Source: CAZWKX01 sp964633975 (GTDB lineage Bacteria; Actinomycetota; Acidimicrobiia; Spongiisociales; UBA11373). From it: a stretch of 50,939 bases of DNA. The notes beneath the pieces were generated by a model, which did no database searches, was not told where the DNA came from, and worked only from the letters and a program-made list of their open reading frames with translations. Of the stretch, positions 1 through 9,944 are shown in pieces. Every line of letters begins with the position of its first letter. Within the stretch, counting starts at the first letter, position 1. The position numbers and the translations under genes are program-made. The stretch covers positions 1 through 50,939 of the forward strand of contig CAZWKX010000013.1 in the NCBI GenBank assembly GCA_964633975.1. The letters are read 5' to 3'.

Positions 1-1
1 C

Positions 2-2314
2 GACGACGCCCTCGTCGTCTTCTACGACTACTCGAGCGCGGCCAACGCGGTGTGGACCACCCAGGCCGAGTTCACCGCAGGCACGATCGTCGACCTCGAC
101 ACAAACGCTGTGCCCGACAGCCTCGTGCTTGCCTTCGGCGGCGGCGGCTCGACGGCGCCGTGGTGGAATGTGCACTGGACCGCCCGAACCTGCTACTCGA
201 TCGATCACACCGCAGCCGGAGCGTCAAGCGTGACCGAGTACCCCGTTCGAGTGAGGATCGACACCGCCTCACTCATCGCCGCCGGGGACATGCAGCCCGA
301 CGGCGACGACCTGAGGGCCATCGCCTCCGACGCCTCCACCCAGCTCCCCATGTGGCTCGAAGGCCCCATCGACGACCCGGCCACCTCGATCTGGGTCCAG
401 GTCGATTCCATTCCCGCTGGCGGCAGCACCTCCTTCTGCGTCTACTGGGGCAACCCGGCGGCGGGCTCGGTGTCGGATGCCGAGGCGGTCTTCTCTTACT
501 CGTCCTTCAAGTCGCTCTACTACGCGGTCTCCGACCGCTACGACACCGTCGGCGCCGACATATACGTGGTCAGCCTGGTGGACCGCAACCGGGCTACGAA
601 TGGAGTCCGCACTTCGGGCAACCTCAACGCCGGCTCGTCGTACCGATTCCGCGCCCGGGACAACTCCTCGACGACGGTGATCAGCGCCCGGGGACCGCTG
701 GCGACTCGAGGCGCCGGCGACGGCTTCGACGCTCTCGTGCCCATCTCCTTCGCCGGGACCCAGTTCGTCTACCCCACCGAGCGGCTCACCCAGACCATCT
801 CCATGTACGCCCCCTTCGCCGATGCCACAATCAACGTTTACAACGGCACCACCCCGGTGCCGGCATCGCCGGTCAACGTGCCGCAAGGCACCTCGGTGAC
901 CATCACCGCCGACGTCACCGGGTCGAACACCGGAATCGTCGAGTCCAATGTGCCCATCCTGCTCACCTACGTGGCCAGCAGCGGCCAGGACGCCTACCCG
1001 GTGCCTCCGGTCAGCGACGACGATCTCTACGGCATCCGCAGCCGCGACGCCATGGTCGGCATGGTCGCCAACACCGCCGGTACCATCCAGTTCTCCGACG
1101 GCAGCACCCAGGCTTTTGGCGGCACTCGGGGCACGCGGCTGACCAGCACCAACAACGGCGGCACCAGCGGCGGCGGACCTGGGGACGGCATGCGCATCAT
1201 CGCCGACCAGCCCATTGGAGCGATCCAGCAGCGTGACCTCGACGGCTACGAAAGCACCCACTTCACCCCCGAGAGCGAGCTGGGCAACGACTACTACCTG
1301 CCCACCGACGCCGAGTACGTCGCCATCGTCTGCCCAGAGCCGGGCACGGTGGTGCGCCTCGACCGGCAGGGCGGCGGAGACACCAACGTCACCTGCGCCG
1401 GACCCCCCGGTGGGCCCGGCTGGGCGAAGGACAGCAGCGGCTGGTCCGACCGCACCCGCATCTACTCGCTCGGCGGTGAGCCCTTCTACGTCTACTACGA
1501 GGACGACAACGACCAGGACGAGACCAACCTGCACAGCCTCAAGCAGGGCCGCCAGTACACGTGGCCCGAGCCGGTTGTGATACCCGGCGGCGGAGGATAC
1601 GCGCCCATCGGCACCTGGGAGAGCCCCACATACGACACCGGGGGCTCCGGCGTGTACGGGACCATCTCCTGGCTGGGCAGCACACCTGCCGGCACCTCGA
1701 TCCGCTTCCAGGTGGCCACCGACAACGCCGATCCACCCGCCCTGTTCGTGGGCCCGGACGGCACCCCGCTCTCCTGGTTCACCTTCTCGCCGACCGAGCT
1801 GGCCTTCGTGCACGACGGGGACCGCTACCTGCGAGTGCGCGCCGAGCTGGCCACGACCGACCCGGCCGTCACTCCCCAGCTCGACGAGATCGTGGTCGGC
1901 ACCAACCTGATTCCGTTCAACCACATAGTCGGTGCGGCCGACACCATCACAGTGAGTGGGACGGCTGGATCTACGTCACGGCACTACCTGGCAAGGGTGA
2001 AGACGGCCGCGCCACTGCTTGCCGGAAGCACCGCCACACTGCAGCTCACCGGGTCTTTGGGCCTGCCGAACATCAGCCTCGCCGACGTCTCGCTGGGCAC
2101 ATCGCTGCAGGTGTCAGTAATCGGCGGTGTCGTGGTGCAGCCCGCCGGTCCCCCAATCGCCTTCGACGCCGCCCTCCCGCACTCGGTCATCCTCGACGAG
2201 CAGATGGCGGGGCCGGGGCTCGGCGCCACGCTGGACCTGCGCTGGCAGGCCAACGTCGCATCGTTGACCAGCCCGCTGGTCGAGCATGACCTCGAAGTGG
2301 TGATTCTGCCGTGA
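2..2314 (+). CDS. DUF2341-containing surface protein (5' end outside window)
   Basis: The reading frame is open from base 2, so the start and any signal peptide lie before the window; the GTG at 50 is only the first possible start visible. About 770 residues are seen. Bases 240-500 encode a typical DUF2341 domain: IDTASLIAAGDM, then a tract ending IWVQVDSIPAG and VYWGNPAAGS. The short stretch before it (TTQAEFTAGT, then DLDTNAVPDS) is the kind of linker I know from secreted DUF2341 proteins. Gly/Ser/Thr-rich beta-type sequence follows, and the last third (from about base 1600, GTWESPTYDTG) resembles a C-terminal beta-sandwich of surface proteins. No membrane anchor is visible. It overlaps the next gene by four bases (GTGA). 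Family knowledge says only that DUF2341 occurs in large extracellular proteins of archaea and bacteria; the function is unknown. Confidence 0.85.
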   Translation, partial: DDALVVFYDYSSAANAVWTTQAEFTAGTIVDLDTNAVPDSLVLAFGGGGSTAPWWNVHWTARTCYSIDHTAAGASSVTEYPVRVRIDTASLIAAGDMQPDGDDLRAIASDASTQLPMWLEGPIDDPATSIWVQVDSIPAGGSTSFCVYWGNPAAGSVSDAEAVFSYSSFKSLYYAVSDRYDTVGADIYVVSLVDRNRATNGVRTSGNLNAGSSYRFRARDNSSTTVISARGPLATRGAGDGFDALVPISFAGTQFVYPTERLTQTISMYAPFADATINVYNGTTPVPASPVNVPQGTSVTITADVTGSNTGIVESNVPILLTYVASSGQDAYPVPPVSDDDLYGIRSRDAMVGMVANTAGTIQFSDGSTQAFGGTRGTRLTSTNNGGTSGGGPGDGMRIIADQPIGAIQQRDLDGYESTHFTPESELGNDYYLPTDAEYVAIVCPEPGTVVRLDRQGGGDTNVTCAGPPGGPGWAKDSSGWSDRTRIYSLGGEPFYVYYEDDNDQDETNLHSLKQGRQYTWPEPVVIPGGGGYAPIGTWESPTYDTGGSGVYGTISWLGSTPAGTSIRFQVATDNADPPALFVGPDGTPLSWFTFSPTELAFVHDGDRYLRVRAELATTDPAVTPQLDEIVVGTNLIPFNHIVGAADTITVSGTAGSTSRHYLARVKTAAPLLAGSTATLQLTGSLGLPNISLADVSLGTSLQVSVIGGVVVQPAGPPIAFDAALPHSVILDEQMAGPGLGATLDLRWQANVASLTSPLVEHDLEVVILP

Positions 2315-3006
2315 ACGAGCGCGACTACTACGTGATGGTCAAGGCGGCTGTGACGGCCACGCTCATCGTGCTCGCCGTCAAGCTCAGCACCGTCTTCGCC
2401 GTGGCCAACATCGAGCACGCCACCCTCCAGCTTCGCTCCTACCTTGGCTTCTTCCCCAACATCGTCGTAGTGGCGGACCGCCCCACCTTCGTCAAGGTGG
2501 TGACCTACTCGACGACGGCGATGGGGGTGGCCAGCGCGCTGCGGCTCGTGCTGCCCGGCCTCCGAGGGGGGTTCGACGCCGACGTCGTCCAGGGGCGGCT
2601 CGTCGGCCTCGTCGTCTCTGTGGAGACGGCGGTCTTCGAGGTCACCCGGCACTTCCTCGCCGGTCCCGTCGTCGCCTGGGGCGGCGTGATGGTCACCACC
2701 GCCGCGGTGACCATCGGCGGCCTGCTCGCCTCCATCGCCCTGCGCCGCTCCCCGGCGCTCATCCTGGCAAGGATGGCAAAGCGCCATGCCGAGGGCGAGA
2801 GCGCCACCTCGCCTTGGGATACCCTCAACCCACCCCACGTGCCCAAGTCCGACTCCGACTTCCACCGGGCGCTCGAGCACCTCATCGGAGAGCCCAGACC
2901 CGTGCTTCTCGACGACGAAGAAGAACTCGAGAATGTGACTAGTCCGTCCGGTGTAAGCGAAATGAACACCGGCTGGGCTTCACATCCAGACCCCTGGGGC
3001 CGATAG
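2311..3006 (+). CDS. small membrane protein of the surface operon
   Basis: 231 residues from a GTG that overlaps the preceding stop (GTGA), so translation is probably coupled. A hydrophobic segment lies at about residues 10-30 (AAVTATLIVLAVKLSTVFAV). Two more lie near 95-110 and 120-145 (GGVMVTTAAVTIGGLLASIA). A charged, Asp/Glu-rich tail of about 85 residues follows and is probably cytoplasmic. I recognise no family. Its position between a DUF2341 protein and a secreted protein suggests an anchor or assembly factor for a surface structure; that is inference. Confidence 0.75.
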   Translation: MNERDYYVMVKAAVTATLIVLAVKLSTVFAVANIEHATLQLRSYLGFFPNIVVVADRPTFVKVVTYSTTAMGVASALRLVLPGLRGGFDADVVQGRLVGLVVSVETAVFEVTRHFLAGPVVAWGGVMVTTAAVTIGGLLASIALRRSPALILARMAKRHAEGESATSPWDTLNPPHVPKSDSDFHRALEHLIGEPRPVLLDDEEELENVTSPSGVSEMNTGWASHPDPWGR

Positions 3007-3025
3007 GACGCACGACGCGCCGAAC

Positions 3026-3031
3026 GAGGAG
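3026..3031 (+). promoter_or_regulatory. strong ribosome binding site (GAGGAG)
   Basis: GAGGAG sits six bases before the ATG at 3038. It fixes that start and suggests higher expression than the coupled genes upstream. Confidence 0.75.
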
Positions 3032-3037
3032 TAGAGA

Positions 3038-3694
3038 ATGGCGCAGCGTAAGAAGCGTCTAAGCGGCAAGTGGGCTGCACTGATCATCGCATTGCTGTTG
3101 ATCGCGGCACCCGCGGCTGCGTCGGTCATCACGCAGAACTTCCTGCGGGCCGATGTGGATGCCGTGGCGGCGTGTTTTGTAAAGGCAGAAGGTCCGGATG
3201 CGACGAACTTCTCGGATCCGATGCTCGATCCCTACGCTGACCTCGATACTACGGCGACGATCACCAGCGCCAGCGGCGTCACCCTCCTTCAGGAGCAGGT
3301 GACGGTCAGAGGCTACGACGGTGATCGGATCACCTATACGGACGTCGTGCGTTATCAGAACAACTGTGACTACGACATCCAGCTCCAGCTCGTGGTCGAG
3401 GACGATCCTGCCGGCAACGCCGGCCTCGCAGGGGATTGGTCTGACAAGTCGCTCAGCATGTACCTGTCACTCGTGGCGGGTGCAGGCAGCGACTTCAGCG
3501 ATCCCCTCGAGTGGGATGCTTCCCCAATCGTCATCAACCTGGGCGACGCAGTTCCGACGAACGGTGCCACGGGCATCGTGAACGTTGCTGCGGGAGATGA
3601 AGTACAGGGCGCCTTTGTGATTGAGGTTGACGACGGTGCCACCGGCACCACGGGAATCCTTCGTTACACGGCGAAGGCAACAGCAGTTCCGTAG
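3038..3694 (+). CDS. secreted protein, possible SipW/TasA-type fibre subunit
   Basis: 218 residues. The N-terminus is basic (KKRLSGK), followed by a hydrophobic stretch (ALIIALLLIAAPAAASV), so it is exported or anchored. The rest is acidic and rich in beta-forming residues (Thr, Val, Asp, Gly), with two Cys near residues 45 and 110 that could form a disulfide. The layout recalls the small beta-sandwich proteins with SipW-type signal peptides (TasA/camelysin), but I see no motif that proves it. GC is visibly lower than in neighbouring genes, and the ribosome site is strong, as expected for an abundant structural protein. It closes the operon and a hairpin follows. Confidence 0.7.
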   Translation: MAQRKKRLSGKWAALIIALLLIAAPAAASVITQNFLRADVDAVAACFVKAEGPDATNFSDPMLDPYADLDTTATITSASGVTLLQEQVTVRGYDGDRITYTDVVRYQNNCDYDIQLQLVVEDDPAGNAGLAGDWSDKSLSMYLSLVAGAGSDFSDPLEWDASPIVINLGDAVPTNGATGIVNVAAGDEVQGAFVIEVDDGATGTTGILRYTAKATAVP

Positions 3695-3715
3695 CCATCT
3701 CGGCCGGAGCGAGCG

Positions 3716-3747
3716 CGACGACACCGCCCCGGGGGGCGGCGTCGTCG
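3716..3747 (+). terminator. GC-rich hairpin, likely terminator
   Basis: CGACGAC (3716-3722) pairs with GTCGTCG (3741-3747), and the inner CCGCCCC pairs with GGGGCGG. A short T run (CGTTT) follows on the + strand. It separates the surface operon from the convergent dapE and may serve both. Confidence 0.6.
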
Positions 3748-3811
3748 CGTTTGGAGCCAGAACGCGGATCACCCCCGTCGAGAGCCTGTGCCATCCGCCG
3801 CCAGCGATCGG

Positions 3812-4857
3812 CTACTCGGTGAAAAACCGCCGCAGGGCCCCGACAGCGATTTCGAGGCTCTCTGCTTTCACCGACTCATCGGCCCTATGGGCCAGCGCCG
3901 TCTCACCCGGGCCGTAGTTCACCGCCGCAATGCCCCGCTGCGACAAACGAGCCACATCAGTCCAAGCCTGCTTCCCGGTCACAGGAGCACCACTCACCGC
4001 AGCGAGGCGATCCAGGTGAGTATTGCCCTCCGGAACCGGCGCGGGCGCAGCCCGGTCTACGATCTCCACCTCGTCGGCGGCGGCCACGACCTGGCGCAGC
4101 CGGCTCTCCGCCTGCTCGAGCGTCATGTCGGGTGGGAACCGGTAGTTGACGTTCACGTCGAACCGGGCCGGGATGACGTTGCTGGCGACGCCGCCCTGCG
4201 CCTTGGTCACGCTGAGAAGCTCGTTGAACTCCAGCCCGGCCACCGTCACCTTCCGCGGAGCGTGCCGGCCCATCTCGTCGAGCCAGGCGCCGGCCTTGGT
4301 GATGGCGTTCTCGCCCAGCCAGGGGCGGGCGCTGTGAGCAGCCCGGCCCAGGAAGCTGACCCTCGCATTGAGAGCCCCCTGACAGCCCAGCTGCAGCTCC
4401 AGGTCGGTCGGTTCGAGCACGACGGCAAGCTCGGCCCGCCCCAGCCAGCCCACGGCAGCGAGCACGTCCTCGAGGCCGTTCTCGTGGGCCGGGCCCTCCT
4501 CCCTGTCGTAGAAGACGGCGGTCAGGTTGTATGGCCCCCCAGCGACGAAGTCATCTTCGAGGAGAGCCAGTATCACGGCCAGCCCACACTTCATGTCGGA
4601 GGCGCCAACGCCGTGCACCCTGTCTCCGCGCACCTCGGGTATCGCGTTGCCCTGGGCAGGCACGGTGTCGAGGTGACCGTAGAGCGTTATTTGGGGCCGT
4701 CCATCGGCCCGGCCCACGACGAGAGCGTTGCCGACGCGCAGCAGCCGGTCGGCGCCGTAACGAGGGCTGAGGCGCCGGGCCACGGCGGTGCACAGCGCCT
4801 CCTCCTCGCCAGTGGGCGACGGCACGCCGATCAGCCACAAAAGGTCATCGACGAGGC

Positions 4858-4861
<4 letters not shown>
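3812..4861 (-). CDS. dapE: succinyl-diaminopimelate desuccinylase
   Basis: 349 residues. M20-family zinc peptidase that removes succinate from N-succinyl-LL-diaminopimelate, a late step to meso-DAP and lysine. Metal ligands appear in order: YGHLDTVP (His63, Asp65), GASDMKCG (Asp89) and DREEGPAHENG (Glu121/Glu122). The family lid/dimerisation domain follows, and the C-terminus carries a final His (ALAHRADE). The frame stays open upstream, but the GTG at 4861 overlaps the dapD stop (GTGA) and gives the usual length, so I chose it. It is the last gene of dapC-dapD-dapE. Confidence 0.93.
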
Positions 4862-5645
<784 letters not shown>

Positions 5646-5667
<22 letters not shown>

Positions 5668-6788
5668 GACTGCAGAACCTCCACTGCTCGTTCACACTCT
5701 TCGATCGTAGGTACGAGCGCCAGCCGCAAGTACCCCTCACCACCCGGGCCGAATGCCGACCCCGGCGACACCACCACGCCTCGCTCCAGCAATCGCAAGG
5801 TGGTGGAGGCATCGTCACCGACCTGAACCCACAGATAAAGGCCTGCACGAGAGCACACGACCCGGTAACCGACGTCCTCGAATGCCCGCCGGAGGATGGC
5901 ACGCTTCCGGGCGAACACTTCCCTGCGCCGGGCGGTGTGCTCGTCGTCCGACCAGGCGGCCACGGCCGCCGCCTGCACGAACTCGGCCGGGGCCACCCCC
6001 ACCGAGCCGCGGAGCTGCCTCAGGGCGGCGATGGCATCGGGGTCGCCGACGACGGCGCCGCTGCGGTAGCCGGTCATGCCCGATCTCTTGGAAAGGCTCA
6101 GGTAGGAGAGCGCACACCGGGAGCCGGCGCCAGCCACCTGCAGAACCGATGGCGGCGCCTCATCCTCATACAAATCGACGTAGCACTCGTCGCTGAGAAG
6201 CAGTGCGTCGTGCCGCCGACACGCCTCGAGCAGATCCGCCAGGTCGCCGAATCCGGTGACGGCTCCCGTCGGGTTGTGCGGGGTGTTGATCCACACCAGC
6301 CGGGCCGCCTCCCAGGCACCGTCGGGAACATCTCCGACTCGGAGTACAAAATCATCGCCGAGCTTCACTCCGACGGCAACGGCACCGGCGAACCGGGTCC
6401 CACGCTCGTAGACCGGGTAGCCGGGCGTGCCGAACACAACGGCATCGCCCGGAGCGACAAACGCCAGCGGGGTGGTGAAGATCGCCTCCTTCGACCCCGA
6501 GGTGGGCAGCACCTGGGTCTCGGCATCGACGACGACTCCAAAACGCCGCTCCACGTAGCCGGCGACGGCCGACCGCAGCTCCGGCAGACCGCCGACCGTC
6601 GGGTATTGAGACACGTCGGGCACGGCGGCCCTCAGGGCGGCCGGGATAAAACTCGGCGTAGGTTCGCGGGGATCGCCGATGGAGAAGTCGACCAGCGGCT
6701 CCCCGGCGGCGCGCAGCGCTCGGGCCCGCTCCTGCACCGTGGCGATGGGGTACACGCCGAGCTCCTCGAGCACCGGGTTCAACTTCAT
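5646..6788 (-). CDS. dapC: succinyldiaminopimelate transaminase
   Basis: 380 residues. Fold-type I PLP aminotransferase of the AspC-like group; the flanking dapD and dapE define its substrate as N-succinyl-2-amino-6-ketopimelate. Visible are DFSIGDPREPTP, YPTVGGLPELR, the Asn of NTPHNPTGAV, the PLP Asp/Tyr region (LSDECYVDLY) and the Schiff-base Lys in SLSKRSGMTGYRSG. A GTG at 6797 is in frame. I prefer the ATG at 6788 because a TAGCGT -10 element ends seven bases upstream and would overlap the GTG. First gene of the operon. Confidence 0.92.
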
Positions 6789-6795
6789 GAGGGCC

Positions 6796-6801
6796 ACGCT
6801 A
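6796..6801 (-). promoter_or_regulatory. -10 element of dapC (TAGCGT), leaderless
   Basis: TAGCGT on the - strand lies seven bases before the ATG at 6788. There is no Shine-Dalgarno sequence, so transcription probably begins at the start codon. Confidence 0.5.
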
Positions 6802-6816
6802 GCGCCGGCGCTGCCG

Positions 6817-6836
6817 GTGCCGGGCCGAGCCCGTCG
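6817..6836. repeat. 20-base intergenic repeat, copy 1
   Basis: Differs at one position from 18605-18624. It contains a perfect small hairpin (CGGGC-CGA-GCCCG) and lies upstream of dapC. Confidence 0.5.
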
Positions 6837-7054
6837 GCAACTCGTGCGGCGCGACGAGGCCCTACCGACGCACTCGGCTGCACCGGCATCAACCTCGGCG
6901 GCGGCGGCGGCTTCGCCTCATTCCCCACCATGGAGGCATCAACAAGCCGAAGCGGCACAGTGAGCGGTCGACAACACAGACGCCCGGAAAGTGCTCGGCA
7001 ACGGCTGCCGCGTCCCCCCGACCGGTCCAGACAGCAGCGTGTCCCTCTGGCCGC

Positions 7055-7060
7055 TATGGT
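7055..7060 (+). promoter_or_regulatory. -10 element (TATGGT), leaderless
   Basis: Six bases before the ATG at 7067, with no Shine-Dalgarno sequence. It probably drives the five-gene run from 7067 to 12114. Confidence 0.5.
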
Positions 7061-7066
7061 GCGCGC

Positions 7067-7969
7067 ATGGACCACCTGCGTCCGCTCCGAATCGGCGAGA
7101 CGGTCGACATCTCGACTCGGCTCTGGGTACGCAATCTCTGGGACCTGGTGAAGATATTCCTGGTCTTCCTGGTCCCCATCACGGCCATCCGGCTGCTGGT
7201 ATCGGCGGCCGTGGCCGACGATGTCATTCTTTCGAATAGGACCCTGTATTGCCTCAGGTCCGACGCCTGCGACACATACAACGCCGTCTCGATGACGTTG
7301 TTCGTCGTCCAGGCCCTGACCGGCCTGGTAGCACTGGGCGCCTGCGTTCACCTGCTCGGCCAGCGCTACCTGAGGCGCCGCGCCACTTGGACGGAGGCCC
7401 TGAAAGCGGCGTTCTCCCGGTTCTGGGTACTGCTCGGGGCGACGATCCTCTTCGGGCTGGGGATCATGGCCGGCTTCATCGCATTGATCATTCCCGGCGT
7501 CTTCCTCCTCGTGGCCTGGTGGCTCTACCACGCCGCGGTGATGATCGAACATAAGGGCCCAGCCGACGCCCTGCGCCGCTCTTTCGACCTGGTACGGGGG
7601 CGCTGGTGGCCGACCTTCGGCGCCCTCATCGTGGGTCTCATCGTGTACGTCATGCTGGCGTTCGTGGCGCCCGTACTCCTATACGGAGCGACCGCAGCCA
7701 GCAACAGCGCCCTCATGTTCATGGTCCTCAACGCCCTCCTCTCACTCCTGACCACCGTGCTCGGCCAGCCCTTGCTCGCCGCCTTGGAGGTCGTCATCTA
7801 CTTCGAACTCCGGGTTCGGAAGGAAGGCTTCGATCTGGAGATACAGGCGCAGCAGCTCGGGGAGACACGGCGGGAGCCCCCGGTTCCCAAAGCTCCGCCC
7901 GCGTTCGAGGCGTCTCCACCCGAGGAACCGCCTTGGCGACGCACGATAGAAGACCACCGGGACGAGTGA
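7067..7969 (+). CDS. multi-pass membrane protein of the moxR locus
   Basis: 300 residues. After a conserved-looking N-terminus (RPLRIGETVDISTRLW) there are about six hydrophobic segments, including IFLVFLVPITAIRLLVSAAV, FGLGIMAGFIALIIPGVFLL and ALIVGLIVYVMLAFVAPVLL. They end in a Pro/Glu-rich cytoplasmic tail. The central part (PADALRRSFDLVRGRWW) is typical of the integral membrane family related to the membrane domain of glycerophosphodiester phosphodiesterases; no catalytic domain is present. It is first in a tightly overlapping run with DUF4129, DUF4350, moxR and DUF58. The function is unknown; context suggests the envelope. Confidence 0.75.
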   Translation: MDHLRPLRIGETVDISTRLWVRNLWDLVKIFLVFLVPITAIRLLVSAAVADDVILSNRTLYCLRSDACDTYNAVSMTLFVVQALTGLVALGACVHLLGQRYLRRRATWTEALKAAFSRFWVLLGATILFGLGIMAGFIALIIPGVFLLVAWWLYHAAVMIEHKGPADALRRSFDLVRGRWWPTFGALIVGLIVYVMLAFVAPVLLYGATAASNSALMFMVLNALLSLLTTVLGQPLLAALEVVIYFELRVRKEGFDLEIQAQQLGETRREPPVPKAPPAFEASPPEEPPWRRTIEDHRDE

Positions 7970-8853
7970 AGACCCGGCGACGCCGCACGATCGGCGCCGC
8001 CCTCTTCTGTTTGCTACTGGTTGCCTCCTCGGCTAAGGCAACTGAGGCCTCGTCTGCAGATGTCGCCGATCTGGCCCGGCGCGCCGCCGACGATCCCGCG
8101 GCTCTCGAGCAGCTACGCAACATCGACGTCGTCGACGGGCAGGAGATGAACCTCGGCACCGCCCTCGACACGGACGACGAGGCCGCCTTGCAGGCGCGGC
8201 TGGAGACGCTCGCACGTCTCACCGCCGCAACCACGCCGCAAGGCCTCGACGCCGCCGCGGCCGCGGCGGCCGCCGGCCGGATCCTGGAGAGCCGCCGATA
8301 CGGCGTATCCCAGGACGCCAGCTCCGAGTCGTCAGAGCCAGATGGGGAAAAGCCCTCGGGCGAAGGCTGGCTCCAAAGAGCCGCTCACGCCGTAGGGGAC
8401 TTCTTCAGTTCCATCCTCCATTCCCAGCTGGTCGCCATGCTGGCGCTCCTGGCCTTCGCGGCCACCGTCATCTCCATCGTGTACCTGCTGGCAGGGCGTC
8501 GGTCCGGTGCCCCAGGGCGCGGCAGGCCCACGTCCAAATCGGGATCCGCACCCGGTGCACGAGATCCCGGCAGACTCGAGCTGCTGGCTGCCGAGGCTGA
8601 GGCCGAAGGCCACTACGGAGAAGCGGTGCGGCTGCGTTTCGGCGCCGGATTGCTGCGCCTCGACGCGGCCGGGCGCATCCAGCTCCAGCCCTGGTCGACC
8701 GGCCGGCAGGTAGCGGCAAGACTCTCCTCCGAGCCCTTCGATCGCATCCTCGCCACCTTCGAGCCCGTCGTCTACGGGCACCGAATCGCCGTGGATGAAG
8801 ACGCAGCGTCCTCCCGCCGCGACTGGGCGCACGTGCTTGCGAAGCGGCAATGA
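7966..8853 (+). CDS. DUF4129 domain membrane protein
   Basis: 295 residues from a GTG overlapping the previous stop (GTGA). The longer open frame upstream is a shadow of the preceding gene. It has an N-terminal signal/anchor (IGAALFCLLLVASSAKA), an Ala-rich helical exported region, a transmembrane helix near residues 150-175 (LVAMLALLAFAATVISIVYL), and a C-terminal cytoplasmic DUF4129 domain (AEAEGHYGEAVRLRFGAGLL, then STGRQVAARL). DUF4129 proteins commonly sit beside MoxR, DUF4350 and DUF58 genes, as here. The biochemical role is unknown. Confidence 0.82.
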   Translation: MKTRRRRTIGAALFCLLLVASSAKATEASSADVADLARRAADDPAALEQLRNIDVVDGQEMNLGTALDTDDEAALQARLETLARLTAATTPQGLDAAAAAAAAGRILESRRYGVSQDASSESSEPDGEKPSGEGWLQRAAHAVGDFFSSILHSQLVAMLALLAFAATVISIVYLLAGRRSGAPGRGRPTSKSGSAPGARDPGRLELLAAEAEAEGHYGEAVRLRFGAGLLRLDAAGRIQLQPWSTGRQVAARLSSEPFDRILATFEPVVYGHRIAVDEDAASSRRDWAHVLAKRQ

Positions 8854-9944
8854 TCAGACGACGCGACGCCGTTCCCGTGCTCGCCATCGTCGCTGTCCTT
8901 GCCTTTGTCGTGCTCATCCTCAACCCGATCACGCCTTCCGGCGACGACTACACCGGACCCGACGGCTCGGCCACCACAACAGGCCCGTCCGGCCTCGCCG
9001 CCTTCGCTGAGCTCCTCGAGCAGACCGGGCACGGCGTCTCGTATCTGCGAACCTCGTTCGACCGTGTCCGCCTCGACTCGGACCGCACCGTCTTCGTGAT
9101 AGGAGGCGCCAGCCCTCGCCCCGCCGAAGTGGAGGCGCTGAGGAGCTTCGTCCAAGACGGAGGCCGGCTCGTCGTGTCACAGGAGGGCCGCCTGGCCCGG
9201 CTGCTGCTGGAAACGCCGCCGGATTGGGAGGGCTACCGATCCCGGGACTGCGCGCCCGTGGCGCCGGTGCCCACAGTGGCAGGGATCGACCGAGTCACTG
9301 TTGCCGGGGTAGGCGTATGGACGGATGCAGGCGAGGCGCTGCCGGTGCTTGCCGAAGATGAGATCATCGCTGCGGTAGCGGTGGCTGGAAATGGCGAAGT
9401 GGTGCTGCTGGCCCAGCACGACATGCTCGAGAACGTGAACCTCGCCGATGCCGACAACGCCCGGTTCGGGCTCAACCTCGCCGCCGGGCGTGACGTCGTC
9501 TTCGCCGAGCACCTGATCCATGGCTCCGTCACCGGCCTCGCTGCGCTGTCCTGGCGCTGGAGACTGACCGGGGCTCTCCTCGTCGTGGCGGCGGTGATAT
9601 GGCTGGCTTCGGTGTCGAGACGGCTAGGCCCACCTGAGGAGAAGGAGCGCCCTCTCCCGCCACCGCGGCGCGACTACATCGATTCGCTCGCCGCCGGTCT
9701 CGCCGGCACTCGGCAGCCCGCCGCCGCGGTGAGGCTGCTGCGGCAACGTGCTCTGGAGATCCTCGAGGGAAAGGACCAGCCGGGGACGACGCCGAAGGAA
9801 CGCGCCATCATGAGAGGGGCAACCCTCGGTCTCAGCGAGGCCGAGGTCTCCGCTCTGAGCAGCGACCCGCGATCGGCGTCGGAGGTGACGGCGACCGGCC
9901 GGGCGGCAATACGGGTGCTGGCACGACGATGGGAGGCAGAATGA
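8850..9944 (+). CDS. DUF4350 domain protein
   Basis: 364 residues, ATGA overlap at both ends. An N-terminal membrane helix (VLAIVAVLAFVVLILNPI) leads to an extracytoplasmic domain (about 30-220) with the DUF4350 pattern: TGPSGLAAFAELLEQTG, then VFVIGGASPRPAEVEALRSF and DGGRLVVS. This is a class I amidotransferase-like fold without an obvious catalytic Cys. A second helix near 230-250 (ALLVVAAVIWLASVSRRLG) and a helical cytoplasmic tail follow. It lies between DUF4129 and MoxR, its standard position in actinobacterial loci. Confidence 0.82.
   Translation: MIRRRDAVPVLAIVAVLAFVVLILNPITPSGDDYTGPDGSATTTGPSGLAAFAELLEQTGHGVSYLRTSFDRVRLDSDRTVFVIGGASPRPAEVEALRSFVQDGGRLVVSQEGRLARLLLETPPDWEGYRSRDCAPVAPVPTVAGIDRVTVAGVGVWTDAGEALPVLAEDEIIAAVAVAGNGEVVLLAQHDMLENVNLADADNARFGLNLAAGRDVVFAEHLIHGSVTGLAALSWRWRLTGALLVVAAVIWLASVSRRLGPPEEKERPLPPPRRDYIDSLAAGLAGTRQPAAAVRLLRQRALEILEGKDQPGTTPKERAIMRGATLGLSEAEVSALSSDPRSASEVTATGRAAIRVLARRWEAE

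Noticed and set aside
269..1924. 551-codon open frame antisense to the DUF2341 gene
   Set aside because: Its product is low-complexity Gly/Val/Arg/Asp sequence without domains, as expected when a GC-rich coding strand is read in reverse. The + frame encodes a recognisable domain.
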